The notes below the pieces were generated by a model, which did not search any database, had not been told where the DNA came from, and saw only the letters and a list, made by a program, of their open reading frames with translations. From the NCBI GenBank assembly GCA_030544235.1, contig CM060468.1, positions 10,446,258-10,510,257 of the forward strand: a stretch of DNA of 64,000 nucleotides, written 5' to 3'. Within the stretch, counting starts at the first letter, position 1. Each line of letters starts with the position of its first letter. Shown here in pieces: positions 28,638-62,262 of this stretch. Made by a program: the position numbers and the translations under genes. The DNA comes from Lepturacanthus savala. Lineage: Eukaryota; Chordata; Actinopteri; Scombriformes; Trichiuridae.

Positions 28638-28972
28638 GGGCGACACGGTGGCGCAGGGGTTAGCACTGTTGCCTCACAGCAAGAAGGTCGCAGGTTCAAG
28701 ACCTCCTTGGTCCTGGGTCTGGGACCTTTCTGTGTGGAGTTTGCATGTTCTCCCTGTGTCTGCGTGGGTTTTCACCGGGTACTCCGGCTTCCTCCCACAG
28801 TCCAAAAACATGCTGAGGTTAATTGGCGACTCTAAATTGCCCGTAGGTGTGAGTGTGTGAGTGAATGGTGTGTGTGTCCCACGATTGGCTGGCGACCATC
28901 TGGGGTGTATCCCTGCCTCTCGCCGTAACGCGCCGGGATAGACCCCTGCGACCCTAATGAGGAATAAGCATT
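28638..28972 (+). mobile_element. tRNA-type short interspersed repeat, copy 2 (best preserved)
   Basis: Starts GGGCGACACGGTGGCGCAGG. It has an A-box-like TGGCGCAGGGGTTAGCAC and a B-box-like GGTTCAAGACC in RNA polymerase III spacing, then the shared body, and ends near GACCCTAATGAGGAATAAGC. The internal promoter pattern suggests a tRNA-derived SINE. Confidence 0.87.
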
Positions 28973-29481
28973 AATTTATAAATGTAGAGCTTATGGTCAT
29001 TCATGATGTATTTCTGTAGGTTTTGGTGAGTTGAATGGAGCTGAAAACCCATGGTGATACTATGTTGATAATGAAAATGTGACAACAATATTAGGGTCCA
29101 TTTGAAAATAGCTAGTTGTTCTGTTGTTTCTGTTCTACCTGACATGAATTTTTCAGTGCTTTATTCTTTCCCCGAAAGAGCATCCTCTGTCTTTCTGTTT
29201 TTATTCAGTTATTTTCATTCACTATTTAGAGTGAGACGACTTCAAAAACATGTTCTCACTCCTTTTTTATTCTGTTTCACATTCCATACACCGTCTTCCT
29301 TTCTCCGTATTGATCCGTCTGATTCTCACATTTGTATTTTATTCTATTGCACTCCCTCATCACGTCTTTCTCTCATTGTGGATGGGCCTTCCCTATTCTC
29401 GTATTCACGATGTATCTTGCTCACATTTCATATGCGTCTCTCCCGTCGTAATTTTTATTTCTCGTCAATTTCTCTTTCTCC

Positions 29482-29485
<4 letters not shown>
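28973..29485. other. non-coding, pyrimidine-rich downstream
   Basis: From about 29160 the plus strand becomes strongly C/T-rich and remains so to about 29850. The overlapping 148- and 114-codon frames there are composition artefacts. Confidence 0.4.

Positions 29486-29489
<4 letters not shown>

Positions 29490-29517
<28 letters not shown>
29490..29517. repeat. (CA)n microsatellite
   Basis: About 14 CA units inside a C/T-rich stretch. Confidence 0.9.
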
Positions 29518-29521
<4 letters not shown>

Positions 29522-30049
29522 GACACAGACGCTGTCCTCTCTCCCTGATGAGGCCAGCCCCTTCATGGTGATGGGACCGACAGAGGGTGATTAAAGTGGA
29601 GTCTCATCTGGTGGGAAAACTGACCTCAATCAGAACTATTCTACCTCTCTGTTTCCCTCCATCCATCCGTCCCACTCAGTATATTCCTGACTCTCATCCA
29701 CCATCCTTTATTCTCCCTGACCCGCTCCCTCACCATGTCAGTGCTCCCCATCTCACAATCTTCCCTCTCATGCTTTCTTCTCTCATTTCTCATCTTCCCC
29801 TATCCACTCTCATTGATCACTCTCAATTTGTCATCATCGCCCATCTTGTTCGGCGGTAATTTGTGCTTCTTTAGGAACCCTCATGTTTTCTATTACTGTC
29901 TGTGTGCAAATAATTTCATATTTCTAAAAAAGATGTCTACTTTTTTTTTAGGGGTAGTTGTTTTCGTGTCAACCATACGTAATAGTCTTAAATTTCCTAC
30001 TAAATGCAATATTAGTATCCTCCAATTTTTATGGATTTATTGGTTTAAA

Positions 30050-30245
30050 TACATTAAATGTTACTATAAATTATATAAAATAGAATTCTAGCATATTTAG
30101 AGTTTAAAAAAAAATCACAGAACATGACTAAGTGAAATAATGTCTGACTACATCTGAAGAAGTGATCCTTCCTGATCACTTCTTCATGATAGTGCAGATA
30201 ATAATGAATGAGCCTTGAATTCATTCTTAAAAGTCATTAAAGCAC
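30050..30245. repeat. local duplication block C', paralogous to 27693-27905
   Basis: Contains AATGTTACTATAAATTATAT, ACATGACTAAGTGAAATAAT, TGTCTGACTAC, CCTGATCACTTCTTCATGAT and AGTGCAGATAATAATGAATG, in the same order as its partner 2.3 kb away. Confidence 0.72.
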
Positions 30246-30249
30246 AATA

Positions 30250-33016
30250 ATTATTGACGGCAATATGTATACTGCACTGTAAACGTGCGGCTCGTGTGCC
30301 CTTTGTAAATGTCATTCGATCTCAAAACGCGTTTGTTGCCGTGGCAACACTTAACCACAAACTAAATGACACACCTTCCCGTTTTAGCTTTGCAATTACT
30401 AATTTGCATCGTAACTGTCGGCCTCTGAGACATTCTTTCGGGCTGGAACATTTATGTCCCGTAAAGATTCATTAGGCTGAGCCCACACGAGTGTGTGAAG
30501 TGTTTGAATGAATCATGGATGTATCATTTTCTGGAGCTGCGTGTAATCTACGGTGCGGCTTAGAGGAGGATGCTTCACTCCCCTTGTTTCCATTCTGGGT
30601 GATGTAAGTAGGGTAATAAGAAAAAAATAAATAACAATCGAGACCTAAGATGAATAAACATTCCACATTCAGTGTGTATAATGAGCAGGGATTATTCATC
30701 TGTTTGTTGTTCATTTCCAGCTACAGGTGTCAGCTGTCACACGTCCTCTCTCACAGCCGAACTCCGTCACAAACTTGGAGATAAATACGACCTCCTTACA
30801 TAATTCCGTTTGTAATTATGCAGGGTGCCGGTACACACCGCCGGGTTGGGGTTTGATTCAAATCTTTATTTCGCCGGCGATAACGCGTGCGGAGTGATTT
30901 GTGGCATAACGCATTATTATCTGGGGTATTGAATTACTTGGCCACCAGAGGCATTCAACTATAGCTCTGCAATCACACTGGCCCCATTTCCAGTGATATT
31001 TAAATCCTTTTTCTGCGTGGTTGCTCTGGCCAAATGGCAAATCGCTCTTCCTCTGTGCATGCCCTGCTTGTGATTTGATTTGTAAGGAATGTTTATGTGA
31101 GTGTGTAAGTGTGTGGGTGTGCTGTTGTGCTATTTGATGTGATTTGAGAAGATGTGTGCGTGTGGCCATCCTTTGGTGCATAATCCACAATCTGCCGTCT
31201 GCCAGAAAGAAGTCTTTTTTTTTTTTTTTTTTTTTTCAATGCTCAATGCGGCCAAAAAAAAAAAAAATCTCAATTTTCACTGACTCATAACTAGATTTTC
31301 AGTTTTACCTGATTGCACCTAAGGCTTATACATTTTTTTGTGTAATTGGCTGGTAGGTAATTTTAAGTAGACATAAACAGTTGTTAACTCTTGTTAAAGT
31401 AATGTGTTAGTTTCATTCCAGCGGGCATCAAATGTTTGTTTTTTTTTTTATGAACATTTTGCCTATAACTTTGTTTGGGGGGGGTTCTGGTGAGGCGTTT
31501 TAAGTACTAATGACAATGATGATCATGATGATAATGGTGATTGTAGCAATTATGCCTGCCATGCCACCTGAAGGGGTAGCACGAGTGTGTCAACAGATGT
31601 GTTTTAATGGCATTTATTAATTATAGTCGTCCCCCTCTAAAATAAAACGTCTGTCTTGTGCTCTCTGCAGATGATTGCATTTTGGACTCTCACCTTTTGA
31701 TGCTGATTTGGGTGAAAACCAGTTGTCATATGTGTCCCTGTCACACATTTATGCCACTTTTTGGTCTTAAAAGGTCCCCTCAGATGCATCGATGTCATAT
31801 TTTTATTTAATTGGCGCACATTTCCCCTGCTTAATCGTTCGTAGTTGCTCTGAGTTTATATTGTCACTCATTTTAACAGTGTTCTATTGGGTTGTTAAAG
31901 CCCCAAAAATATTGTTTTTCTCATTTGGCTACTGGCTATCAGCTAGGAGGTCCTGCATTAACATAACTGTATTTTTTTCACATGAGGGATTTCTGTTTGT
32001 GCTTTTTAGTTGGAGTTTTTCTCACTGGTTTGAAGCGGGCGAGGCTCATTTGGAATAAAAGGAATGATGCCATGTACTTCCCTGCACCAAATCTTAATAA
32101 ATAATACATACGGATTTGTTCCTTCCAAACTGTAATATCGATTGTTGCTCATCTCGTCATGCATATTTAATATGTGAGAGGAATACCAGATTTCGGACCG
32201 AGGGCTTTAATGTCAGTGATGTATGAGACTTTGCTTCAGATCAAGCCATGAACGGGGAAAGAGTAGAAACAAAAATTGGTGCAGTTGTTGTCATTCTGTC
32301 ACCAACTTTCGCTACAAGACATCCATCGGGAACTTTTTTAACAAAGGAAAAAAAATTGTATTTTGTCCCGATGAGATTTATATATAATTTCAGAGAAAGC
32401 AAGAGGAAAGCATTGTTTTTTTCAACCAGCGCAGACTGACAAAAAGACTGGAATGACAACAGGTGGCGGATCAGTCAAGGATTTTAAAATAAGGGTTTGA
32501 CGGCTGGAAAGGATTGATTAATCGATTTTTTTTTTAATTTCCTCTTTTCTTACATCCCTGACTGCCTGAAGAAGGACTTTTTTCCCTTTCCTTTCTTTGT
32601 ACTGCATGTCCTAAGGTTTCTTTTTATTCATTTGTTTCTTTATGGGGATTTTATTGTGGTCTGTGACTAGGTCAGGATCCACTGATGTCCCTTTAATGCA
32701 GTGCAGTGACACTAATTAGCATTATAGGCCCTCATGGGCTACAGCTGTATGATATTCCCTGTGTGCGTGATTATCTTCAATAACCTCTGCATAAGTCAAG
32801 GTGAAAGGAAAATAGCATAGTTGACGCATTGTTTCAAACGCATGAAATGGCTCACGACAAATGTGGGATTTTTACAGTGTGCGTCAGTGAGAGTGGGTGT
32901 GTGTCAAATGGTGAAATGGCTGTGAAAAATCTGGTCAAGTGCTATTGGGCTTTTGACACAGCAGCTGTGCTCCCAAAATGACAAGGTGACAGAAAAAAAA
33001 GTGTGTGTATATATAT

Positions 33017-33059
<43 letters not shown>

Positions 33060-34017
33060 TGGTTTCTCACACAAGAAAATGAAGAAAAGACCTGGACACC
33101 TATATATTTACACTTTTTCTACATTTAATTCTTCATTTAATTTATTGCCAGTATGAGAGGCGGAAACTGCAAGGGATACAGCAAGGAAGAGAGATTTCTA
33201 ATTTTAATTTGTTTTCCAGTGACTCATACTTTTTAGATGCAAAATAAGATAATTGGATTGAAGAATTTAAGCAGGTGGCAGCTTGCATGCATAGCTGTTC
33301 TAGGGCTGTTACATAATCCCATATACATGCAAATAAATAATAATCGCATGGCTGTCAATATTTGTGAGCTTCTCAGATTTCTTATTCAGGGCACATGAAG
33401 CTATAGAGCAAAACACACATGCACACAACCGTCCTGATGTCTTCTTCCTCTCACTCTGTTCTTTGTAAAGTGCATTATTTGAACTACTCTGGCAAAATAG
33501 TCTTTTCTACAAAATCTACAAGTTGTTTGCTGGGCGCAGCTCTCCCCCAGCTCCGTACACTTGTCAAAGTGTGGTCAATTCCGGCTCCAAAATAACCCAA
33601 GATGCCAAACTCGGGGCTACAAAGTGGGAGTCTATTTTATGATCCCCCACAAACAGTCAACACTCAGCCTATGTGAGTAAATGTTTTTTCGCTCTTACAT
33701 GCCTTTTTTTTTTTCTTTTTTATCGCCCTTAAAAGCATGTTGTCTGGTAAAAGGATTCTCTATCAGAGGTGGAAACACACTGAGCTATGGACAGTGAGAT
33801 ATAAGTGAGACATTCGGTAGAAAGCATCATTTCACATATAAAAACCTTTTTAAAAATCATTATTGTAAGAATTGGTTGGATGTCAGCCATACACTTCATA
33901 TATATATATATGTGTGTTTAATCGTCTTGGTTGGGAGAGGACAATATTCTCAATGGCACTAGTATTTGAAATAAGACAACTCACTAATTAATGCATAATG
34001 CTCTGTTTTTAAGCAAG
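30250..34017. other. complex non-coding sequence with candidate conserved elements
   Basis: Stretches at about 30290-31190, 31640-32480 and 32690-32900 are high-complexity, relatively GC-rich and repeat-free, with AT-rich homeobox-like cores (TAATTATG, CATAATCC, GCATATTTAATATG). Between them lie T/A runs (31207-31267), a GT tract at 33019-33056 and a TA tract near 33900. No coding exon is supported. Confidence 0.3.
33019..33056. repeat. (GT)n microsatellite
   Basis: About 19 GT units directly after a GTATATATATG stretch. Confidence 0.92.
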
Positions 34018-34374
34018 GGTGACACGATGGAGGAGTGGGTAGCACTGTTGCCTCATAGCAAGAAGGTCACAGGTTCAAGACCTTGGGCTTGAACGCTTCC
34101 CCCTGGGAGTTTGCATGTTCTCCCCGTGTCTGTGAGGGTTCACTCCGGGTTCTCTGGCTTCCTCCCACAGTCCAAAAACATGCTGAAGGTAATTGGAGAC
34201 TCTAAATTGCCCATAATTATTAGAGTGTGAGTGAATGGTGTGTGTTCCCCACAATTAGGTGGCAACCTGTCTGGGGTCTATCCCTACCTCTCGACTGTAA
34301 TGCATTTGGATTGGCTCCAGCAGACCCCTGTGACCCTAGTGAGGAATAAGCAGAATAGAAAATGACTGACTGAC
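34018..34374 (+). mobile_element. tRNA-type short interspersed repeat, copy 3
   Basis: Contains GGTAGCACTGTTGCCTCATA, CACAGGTTCAAGACC, GGAGTTTGCATGTTCTCC, CTTCCTCCCACAGTCCAAAA, TAATTGGAGACTCTAAATTG and a tail GTGAGGAATAAGCAGAATAG ending in ACTGACTGAC. It preserves the tail best. Confidence 0.86.
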
Positions 34375-34967
34375 AATGTCTGTGTTAATTAATTAGCATA
34401 TATATACATATATATCCATTGGCCCAACAGATGTAAGAATGTGGAAATGCAGATAAGTCAGGATTCTTTTCGAGTTTCCTCTTCTCCTCTTTTCCAGCAG
34501 CAATGTGTCTCGTCAAATCACCAGCACCAATTAGTCTCAGTGGCAGTCATTGGGCGGCTGGGTTAGTTTTTGGAGTTAAACCATTTCCTCTTCAACATCA
34601 CATACTACCTGAAGACGGGGGCTGGAATAAATCATCACCACAAATCTAAACACAGGCACACATCCACCATTCAGCAGTAACACCCCCCCAAACATCCTTC
34701 CATGGAGTGGTGATTAAGAGTGGAAATCAATTTTAGGTGCCCATGGCTAAATTGATATCATTGCTTTTACTGCAGGCTGAATAATGGATGACCATATCAT
34801 TATATGGGGAAGTAATGGGACGAGACAAAGCTCAGGTTGACAGCTCGCTGCAGGTGAGAGCTATAATTAGTATCTGGTTCTTGGCTCACCCCCACACACA
34901 TGTAGAGATGCATGCATATGTGCAATTGTGCAAGCACAACACCAAAAATATTTGATCACCTGCCACA

Positions 34968-35078
<111 letters not shown>

Positions 35079-35389
35079 AAATGTTAGAAAATCTCCTTTT
35101 TTTGTCTCCTTTTTCTCTCAGCCAGAGGGGAGAATCAAATGTCTTGTTTGATTGACATTAGATGACAGACATCTAGTGTTACACCATACCAAACAGAGTT
35201 AAACTAAGCACACTTTTATAGATCCAGATCTAGTTCTAATTTTTCCACTAGCACTGGTGCAACCAGCTTTCTCAGTTGGTCTCAGCAGCACATGATTTGG
35301 TCACGGCTGTTTTGTTCAAGCCACATCTTCTACAATTAATTTAATTCTAACTTAGTAGCTGTTCTATCAAAAGTATAAAGGGAATACTG

Positions 35390-35592
35390 AGAGGCAGGGA
35401 TACACCCCAGATGGTCGCCAGCCTATCGTGCACACCACTCACTCACAAACTCACACTCACGGACAATTTAGTGTCTCTAATTAACCTCAGCATGTTTTTG
35501 GACTGTGGGAGGAGGCCGGAGAACCCGGAGAGAACCCAAGCAGACACAGGGAGAACATGCAAACTCCACACAGACCGAGGTCTTGAACCTGC
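35390..35592 (-). mobile_element. tRNA-type short interspersed repeat, copy 4, 5'-truncated
   Basis: Minus-strand copy. On the plus strand it reads GAGGCAGGGATACACC, CCAGCCTATCGTG, TTTTTGGACTGTGGGAGGAG, GAACATGCAAACTCCACACA and ends at GGTCTTGAACCTGC. The tRNA-like head beyond the B-box is missing, typical of truncated retroposition. Confidence 0.83.
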
Positions 35593-36898
35593 AATATTTC
35601 AAATGAGTGCAAGCCAAAAGTTAGAATCTAAATTAATTTCTTTTGGTTTCTTGAGTTTCTTCTCAAAGCAGTGCACAGAATAAGTATTAAAGAACAGTTC
35701 TCTATGCTGTACCAGACTAAGAAGAAGAACTAATTTCAGTTGGATTTTAATAATCCCACTTTCCCAATTGTTGCTCTGTTGGTGACTAATGTGCTGCAGG
35801 GCATCAATCAGAACACCAGGCATCTCTTAAATCAAAGCATTTCCAATTATCACAAGCCGACTTCTTGAGATGCTGCATGTGTTTCTTTCCACTGGTCAGG
35901 ATGGCTGTTTGCTATTTTATTATACACACCTGTTCAACTATTGTGCACAGCTGTTAGTTGCTTGCAGTTGCTTCTGTGTGGTGGAATATGGGCCAGAACA
36001 ATTTTATAAAATTAGTCACTCTGTGGGTAATTATGGTTACCACTTATTTTCTCTGCGACGAAATGGAAACTCTATTTATACCCGTTTATTGTTAAGAAAA
36101 ATGCAACCAGAAGTTACATTTATGCAAGTTAAACAAAACATAATTATTTTATATTAATTGTTTATGTATTTTTTTATATCTGTTTGCATTGCTATCCAGC
36201 TGCCAATGTCCCCAATTGAATATCAAGATATTCTTTAACAAGTGATCATTAATGTGTACTGTCAGCCATGGCTTGAAGTAGTGAGTTGAATATTGATGTG
36301 ATAAATGCTTGTGTTATAGAGATTATACATTTAGTAAATTCAAAGGGGCTGGGCAGCTACATTGGTAGCATGTGGTGTTCAGAGCATGAAGCACTCATGT
36401 CGAGTTGTCCGCACCCAGCTGATGCCAATGCCAGCAGAGGTCTGGAGGCCAGACTAGATATTTGTTGTATTAACAGAACTGTTTTCATGAGGTATGGAAC
36501 ATTTTATCTGTAGCTTAATACATATTTGTTTATACCAACTGATTGCTGCATTTTAGTTTTTTGTTTTTCTGTTCTATTTCATTTAATACCATAGTCTTTT
36601 ATCGTTAGTATATGTTTATAATAGAGAGATGAACAAAGTTTACCTTATGTTACCTTTACAAATGGATGTATTGTGCCTTTTCATGTTGGAATCATGGACT
36701 TCTCAATCAGTTTATTTTAAAATGTTTTTTTTTTTTTCAATTATGTCCACTCTGTATATTATATTATAAATCATATAGATTAAAAAAAAAATATGAATAC
36801 ATTTTTTTTTAAAATGTCATTTTGCACCAAGCACACCAGACAAACAGTGACTGTGTTTGTATAATTTGTATGTTTGTATGTACAAGTTATCTGTCTCA
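35593..36898. other. non-coding AT-rich sequence
   Basis: T and A runs (36727-36738, 36781-36791). The frames at 35870-36157 (95 codons) and 36286-36513 (75 codons) have no family pattern or splice context that I recognise. Confidence 0.4.
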
Positions 36899-37200
36899 TT
36901 TAAAGGTCCCATGTCATCCAAATAACAACTTCATGGACTTGTTTACTCTAGATACAGGTTCTATAAAACTGCCCCAGGCATCAAACCCTTAAAAAATGAG
37001 AAATGGATACAGTTTGGATTTTGAAACTTTGCCATTTCACAGTTCGTTTGTACTTCCTTGATTTTGTGATGTCACTGCAGGAACCAAGCACGGCCCACGT
37101 GGCCCCATTGTCACACCAACTTCTTTCAGGCTTTCAAGTGAAAATTAGCCAATCAGAAGAGAGGTCCGTGCTTTACGTTTAAAATTAAAGTTGACATGTC
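36899..37200. repeat. fish-type dispersed repeat fragment
   Basis: Starts TTTAAAGGTCCCATGTCATC and contains TTTTGTGATGTCACTGCAGG and CCAATCAGAAGAGAGG, an arrangement common in teleost interspersed repeats. The far end is unclear. Confidence 0.45.
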
Positions 37201-37555
37201 CATTCATTGTGAAATTCATTTGACAGCTGTGGACTGACTGGCACAGCTTTTTGGGACATTGGATGATGATAAGATGTGGCTCCATTCTCATCTCTTCGAC
37301 ACTGAAAAACAATGGATCAATGGATTTTCTGACCAGTCAAAATGGCTCTTGGTGCCATCTTCAATCTCATAATTTGAAAGTAGATGTAATGTCAGTGGTT
37401 TAAAATAACAAGACCAATTCTGTAGAGATACACAATATCAAATACTTATTTATTGTGCCATACTGAAGAAATTTAAACACAAAAACGGTTAAATTTCCAA
37501 TGTATTCATTCTTGAAACAGTTTTTTTTATCTGTTGTACGTAATCAGATGTAATA

Positions 37556-37561
37556 TTTATT
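37556..37561 (-). promoter_or_regulatory. candidate polyadenylation signal (AATAAA)
   Basis: AATAAA on the minus strand about 140 nt past the stop codon of the glucosidase gene. A second AATAAA lies at 37449-37454. Either could end the transcript; cleavage is not visible from sequence. Confidence 0.35.
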
Positions 37562-37701
37562 CATTTATAATGATTTAGTAGTAAAACAATGTGCAGTTGG
37601 GTTGTGACATCCAATCAAAATTCAACATTTACACATAGGCTCTTCTGCAAGACATTTATGGATACTATATATATATATATATTTTAATAAACAGACTGTA
37701 C

Positions 37702-59723
<22,022 letters not shown>

Positions 59724-61411
59724 CTGTAGCAGAGAAACAGTGAGAAAGGAAGGTTTAAACATTATTGAAATAATTGGAACTCCAAAAATGTCTCCCACTC
59801 AGTCTTGAAACTGAGCTGTGAACTGTCCCGAGTTTCAGGACATCAGCAGAGGACTGGCTATGTTATTTTTGGGTCGGAACTGTTGCCGGGTGCTAAAAAA
59901 AAACACAATTAGAAGGCTTTTAATGTAGCACACAGAAAATTAAAATTAACGACAAAACCGTAGCTGAGCGGTTAGCGTAGCTGTGGGAGCATGGTTTCAT
60001 TTGGGGATGCGGACGGGGGGGGTGGCCATTTACACCCTGCCTACCATTTTATGTTCATTAAATACCTGCGGATCCCCCTGCAGCAGAAACAATGCGTCTC
60101 TACATTAAGAAAGATGCCGAGCACATTTTACACACGTTACGACGCACAGAAGCATAACGTCATTGATTGTTTAAGTCGATATGCCGACAGGATTTGTCAG
60201 GATCTAATGTTAATTAATGTTCTGTGTTCTCCTACACAGCCAAAAGGTCAGCTGCTACACACACACAGCAGATTCATACATTGATTGATATATATATATA
60301 TAGAATAAAGTATCGGTCCTCCTGATAAATGCTGAGCTCCATTCAAAGTCAAACGTTTAATTCTGTTTCCTGGCTTGTCAGGTTTATTTGTTTTTAGCTT
60401 CGCTGCAGTGGCATTAACTGCAGAAATGTTTACATTTGGGCTCAATAAGTAGCATTTTTAATTGTTAAAGTCAAGTCAAACGACAGGACCCATGCCTCAG
60501 TGCATCACACAATGAAGAAATCAGCTGGCTTGATGTGAATTAAAAGGCAACCAGCGTGTAACCGGACGATCAAAGGAGACCTGCCCATCACCATCAGACC
60601 ATATATAGCATAATGTCACTAGTAAACGATAGATGTGGAAGCACACAGCTTTAAAATGATGACAGTTGAAGCCTAAATGAAATGATTACCAGGAAAGCGG
60701 GACGCTAGAAGAAGAGTTATAATAGCGAGGCCAAGACAGTGATAGACTGGCATACTTGACAACATCTGATGTGTGATGTCACGGAGCCGTCTAACCGATG
60801 AAAACTTAATCGTTGACAGCGCACCTTGACAGAGATGAAAGCATAATCGGACGGTGACGGCGTCTGTGTTTCATCCGTGTCAAGGTGCGCTATTTATGCG
60901 GCGAACGAAAAAAAAAACATCAAGCGACTTGGCTCATTGGGTTTCTATAAATATTTACTGCTTACCATTAAAGTTCCCCTCCGCACAAAAATGTTTTTTA
61001 CTACTTGTTTCTAGAGTCGGATGTTTGACCTTCACCGTGCGGAATGATGTATTTGCGGAGATTGACACTAGGAGGCCCTTTCAATATTCATCTGCTGAAA
61101 GTGGAAATTTTATCGGTGCTTGAAATAAAAAAAAAAAAAAATAATAAAATAATCCAAAATTAAAAATCCAATTTTGAAACTCGATACCTCCAGTGTACAA
61201 ATGATAATGGCTTATACAGTGAAGAAGGAGCCGTGTTTGTGTCTAGCAATTAAATTTGGATTTTCTTAGCGAAGGACTAATTTAATTTTTTTTAATGAGG
61301 TAATTTAACGTTTTTGTTGAAAAACCATACCAAACACACATTATACAGTGAAAAGTATTTGTGTTCATTTCTGTTGTCACATTTAAATTAGTTTGATGAT
61401 CTGAAATATTG
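59724..61411. other. mgam: intron sequence upstream of the first visible glucosidase exon
   Basis: No exon matching the missing earlier part of the module was found. The sequence is complex and includes a hairpin at 60819-60890. A TA run sits at 60289-60302 and an A run at about 61127-61141. Confidence 0.5.
60819..60890. repeat. imperfect hairpin with 22-bp arms
   Basis: GCGCACCTTGACAGAGATGAAA (60819-60840, two bases longer than shown pairs usually allow) pairs with its near complement at 60869-60890, which ends TGTCAAGGTGCGC. Two mismatches, 28-nt loop. Confidence 0.75.
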
Positions 61412-62262
61412 ACTGTATTTTCCGGACTATAAGTCGCTCCAGAGTACAAGTCGCACCAGCCATAAAATGCATAATAAAGAAGGAAAAAACATATATAAGT
61501 CGCACTGGAGTATACGTCGCAGTTTTGGGGGAAATTTATGTTGTGAAGCTGAGGTAATTAGCAGGCAATTGATTGTATATCCAGTGGGTGCTGCTGTGTG
61601 ATCATTGTGGCAAGAAGGTTTACTGAAGAAGAGTGAAGTTTCCGCGGATGCGCGGGTTGTCGTTTTCCCCGGGACTGGAAGGAATGTATTGTTTTTATCT
61701 CTTGATAAAAAGTGAAACTCAACATCTGCGTTTTGGTCCTTTGTTTTGACAAGTTACCACAATTTATTTGATAAAATCCAACACCAAGAACAGACATTTA
61801 AAATTTAAATGATGAACAATTTAAAATAAAAATAGAATAGAGTCAACAACAGGTGCTGACGTTACATGACAACTCAGAACGTGCCTGGTTAACATGCCAT
61901 GTTAACATATTAAGAGTTATTCTGATAACTATAGCATCAATAACATGCTAAGAAGTTTACCAAAACCATCCGTGTCACTCCAAATATGCGGTAACTAAAA
62001 TCCAATGAAATCTTGCAGCTCGTAATCTGCAGAATATGATTTTCTTTTCGGTGCCATTTTTGTTAAGCCCTTCTCGGTTGTTTTTAAGATTATCAACACA
62101 AGCCTAGAGCGCCCTCCTGCGGATTAGTGAGAAAATAACATGTGAAATGATATACCAGTAATAATGTGTTCATAATTTCACACATAAGTCGCTCCACAGT
62201 ATAAGTCGCACCCCCGACCAAACTATGAAAAAAAACAGCGATTTATAGTCTGGAAAATACGG
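61412..62262. mobile_element. inverted-terminus element with GTATTTTCC ends, about 850 bp
   Basis: Left end CTGTATTTTCCGGACTATAA then GTCGCTCC; right end, reverse-complemented, CCGTATTTTCCAGACTATAA then ATCGCTG. Subterminal blocks repeat TATAAGTCGCA / TACAAGTCGCACC and occur inverted at the other side. This is the pattern of a repeat frequent in fish genomes. No transposase frame; target duplication not clear. Confidence 0.8.

Noticed and set aside
28638..28720. Possible tRNA gene from A- and B-box-like motifs
   Set aside because: The region continues into the shared body of a five-copy dispersed repeat and no cloverleaf is evident, so it is a tRNA-type retroelement.
29102..29594. Overlapping 148- and 114-codon plus-strand frames
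   Set aside because: C/T-rich stretch ending in a CA microsatellite; His-Thr and Ser/Phe/Leu composition is an artefact.
35870..36513. Two moderately long plus-strand frames (95 and 75 codons)
   Set aside because: No recognisable domain, splice context or partner exon; expected by chance at this scale.
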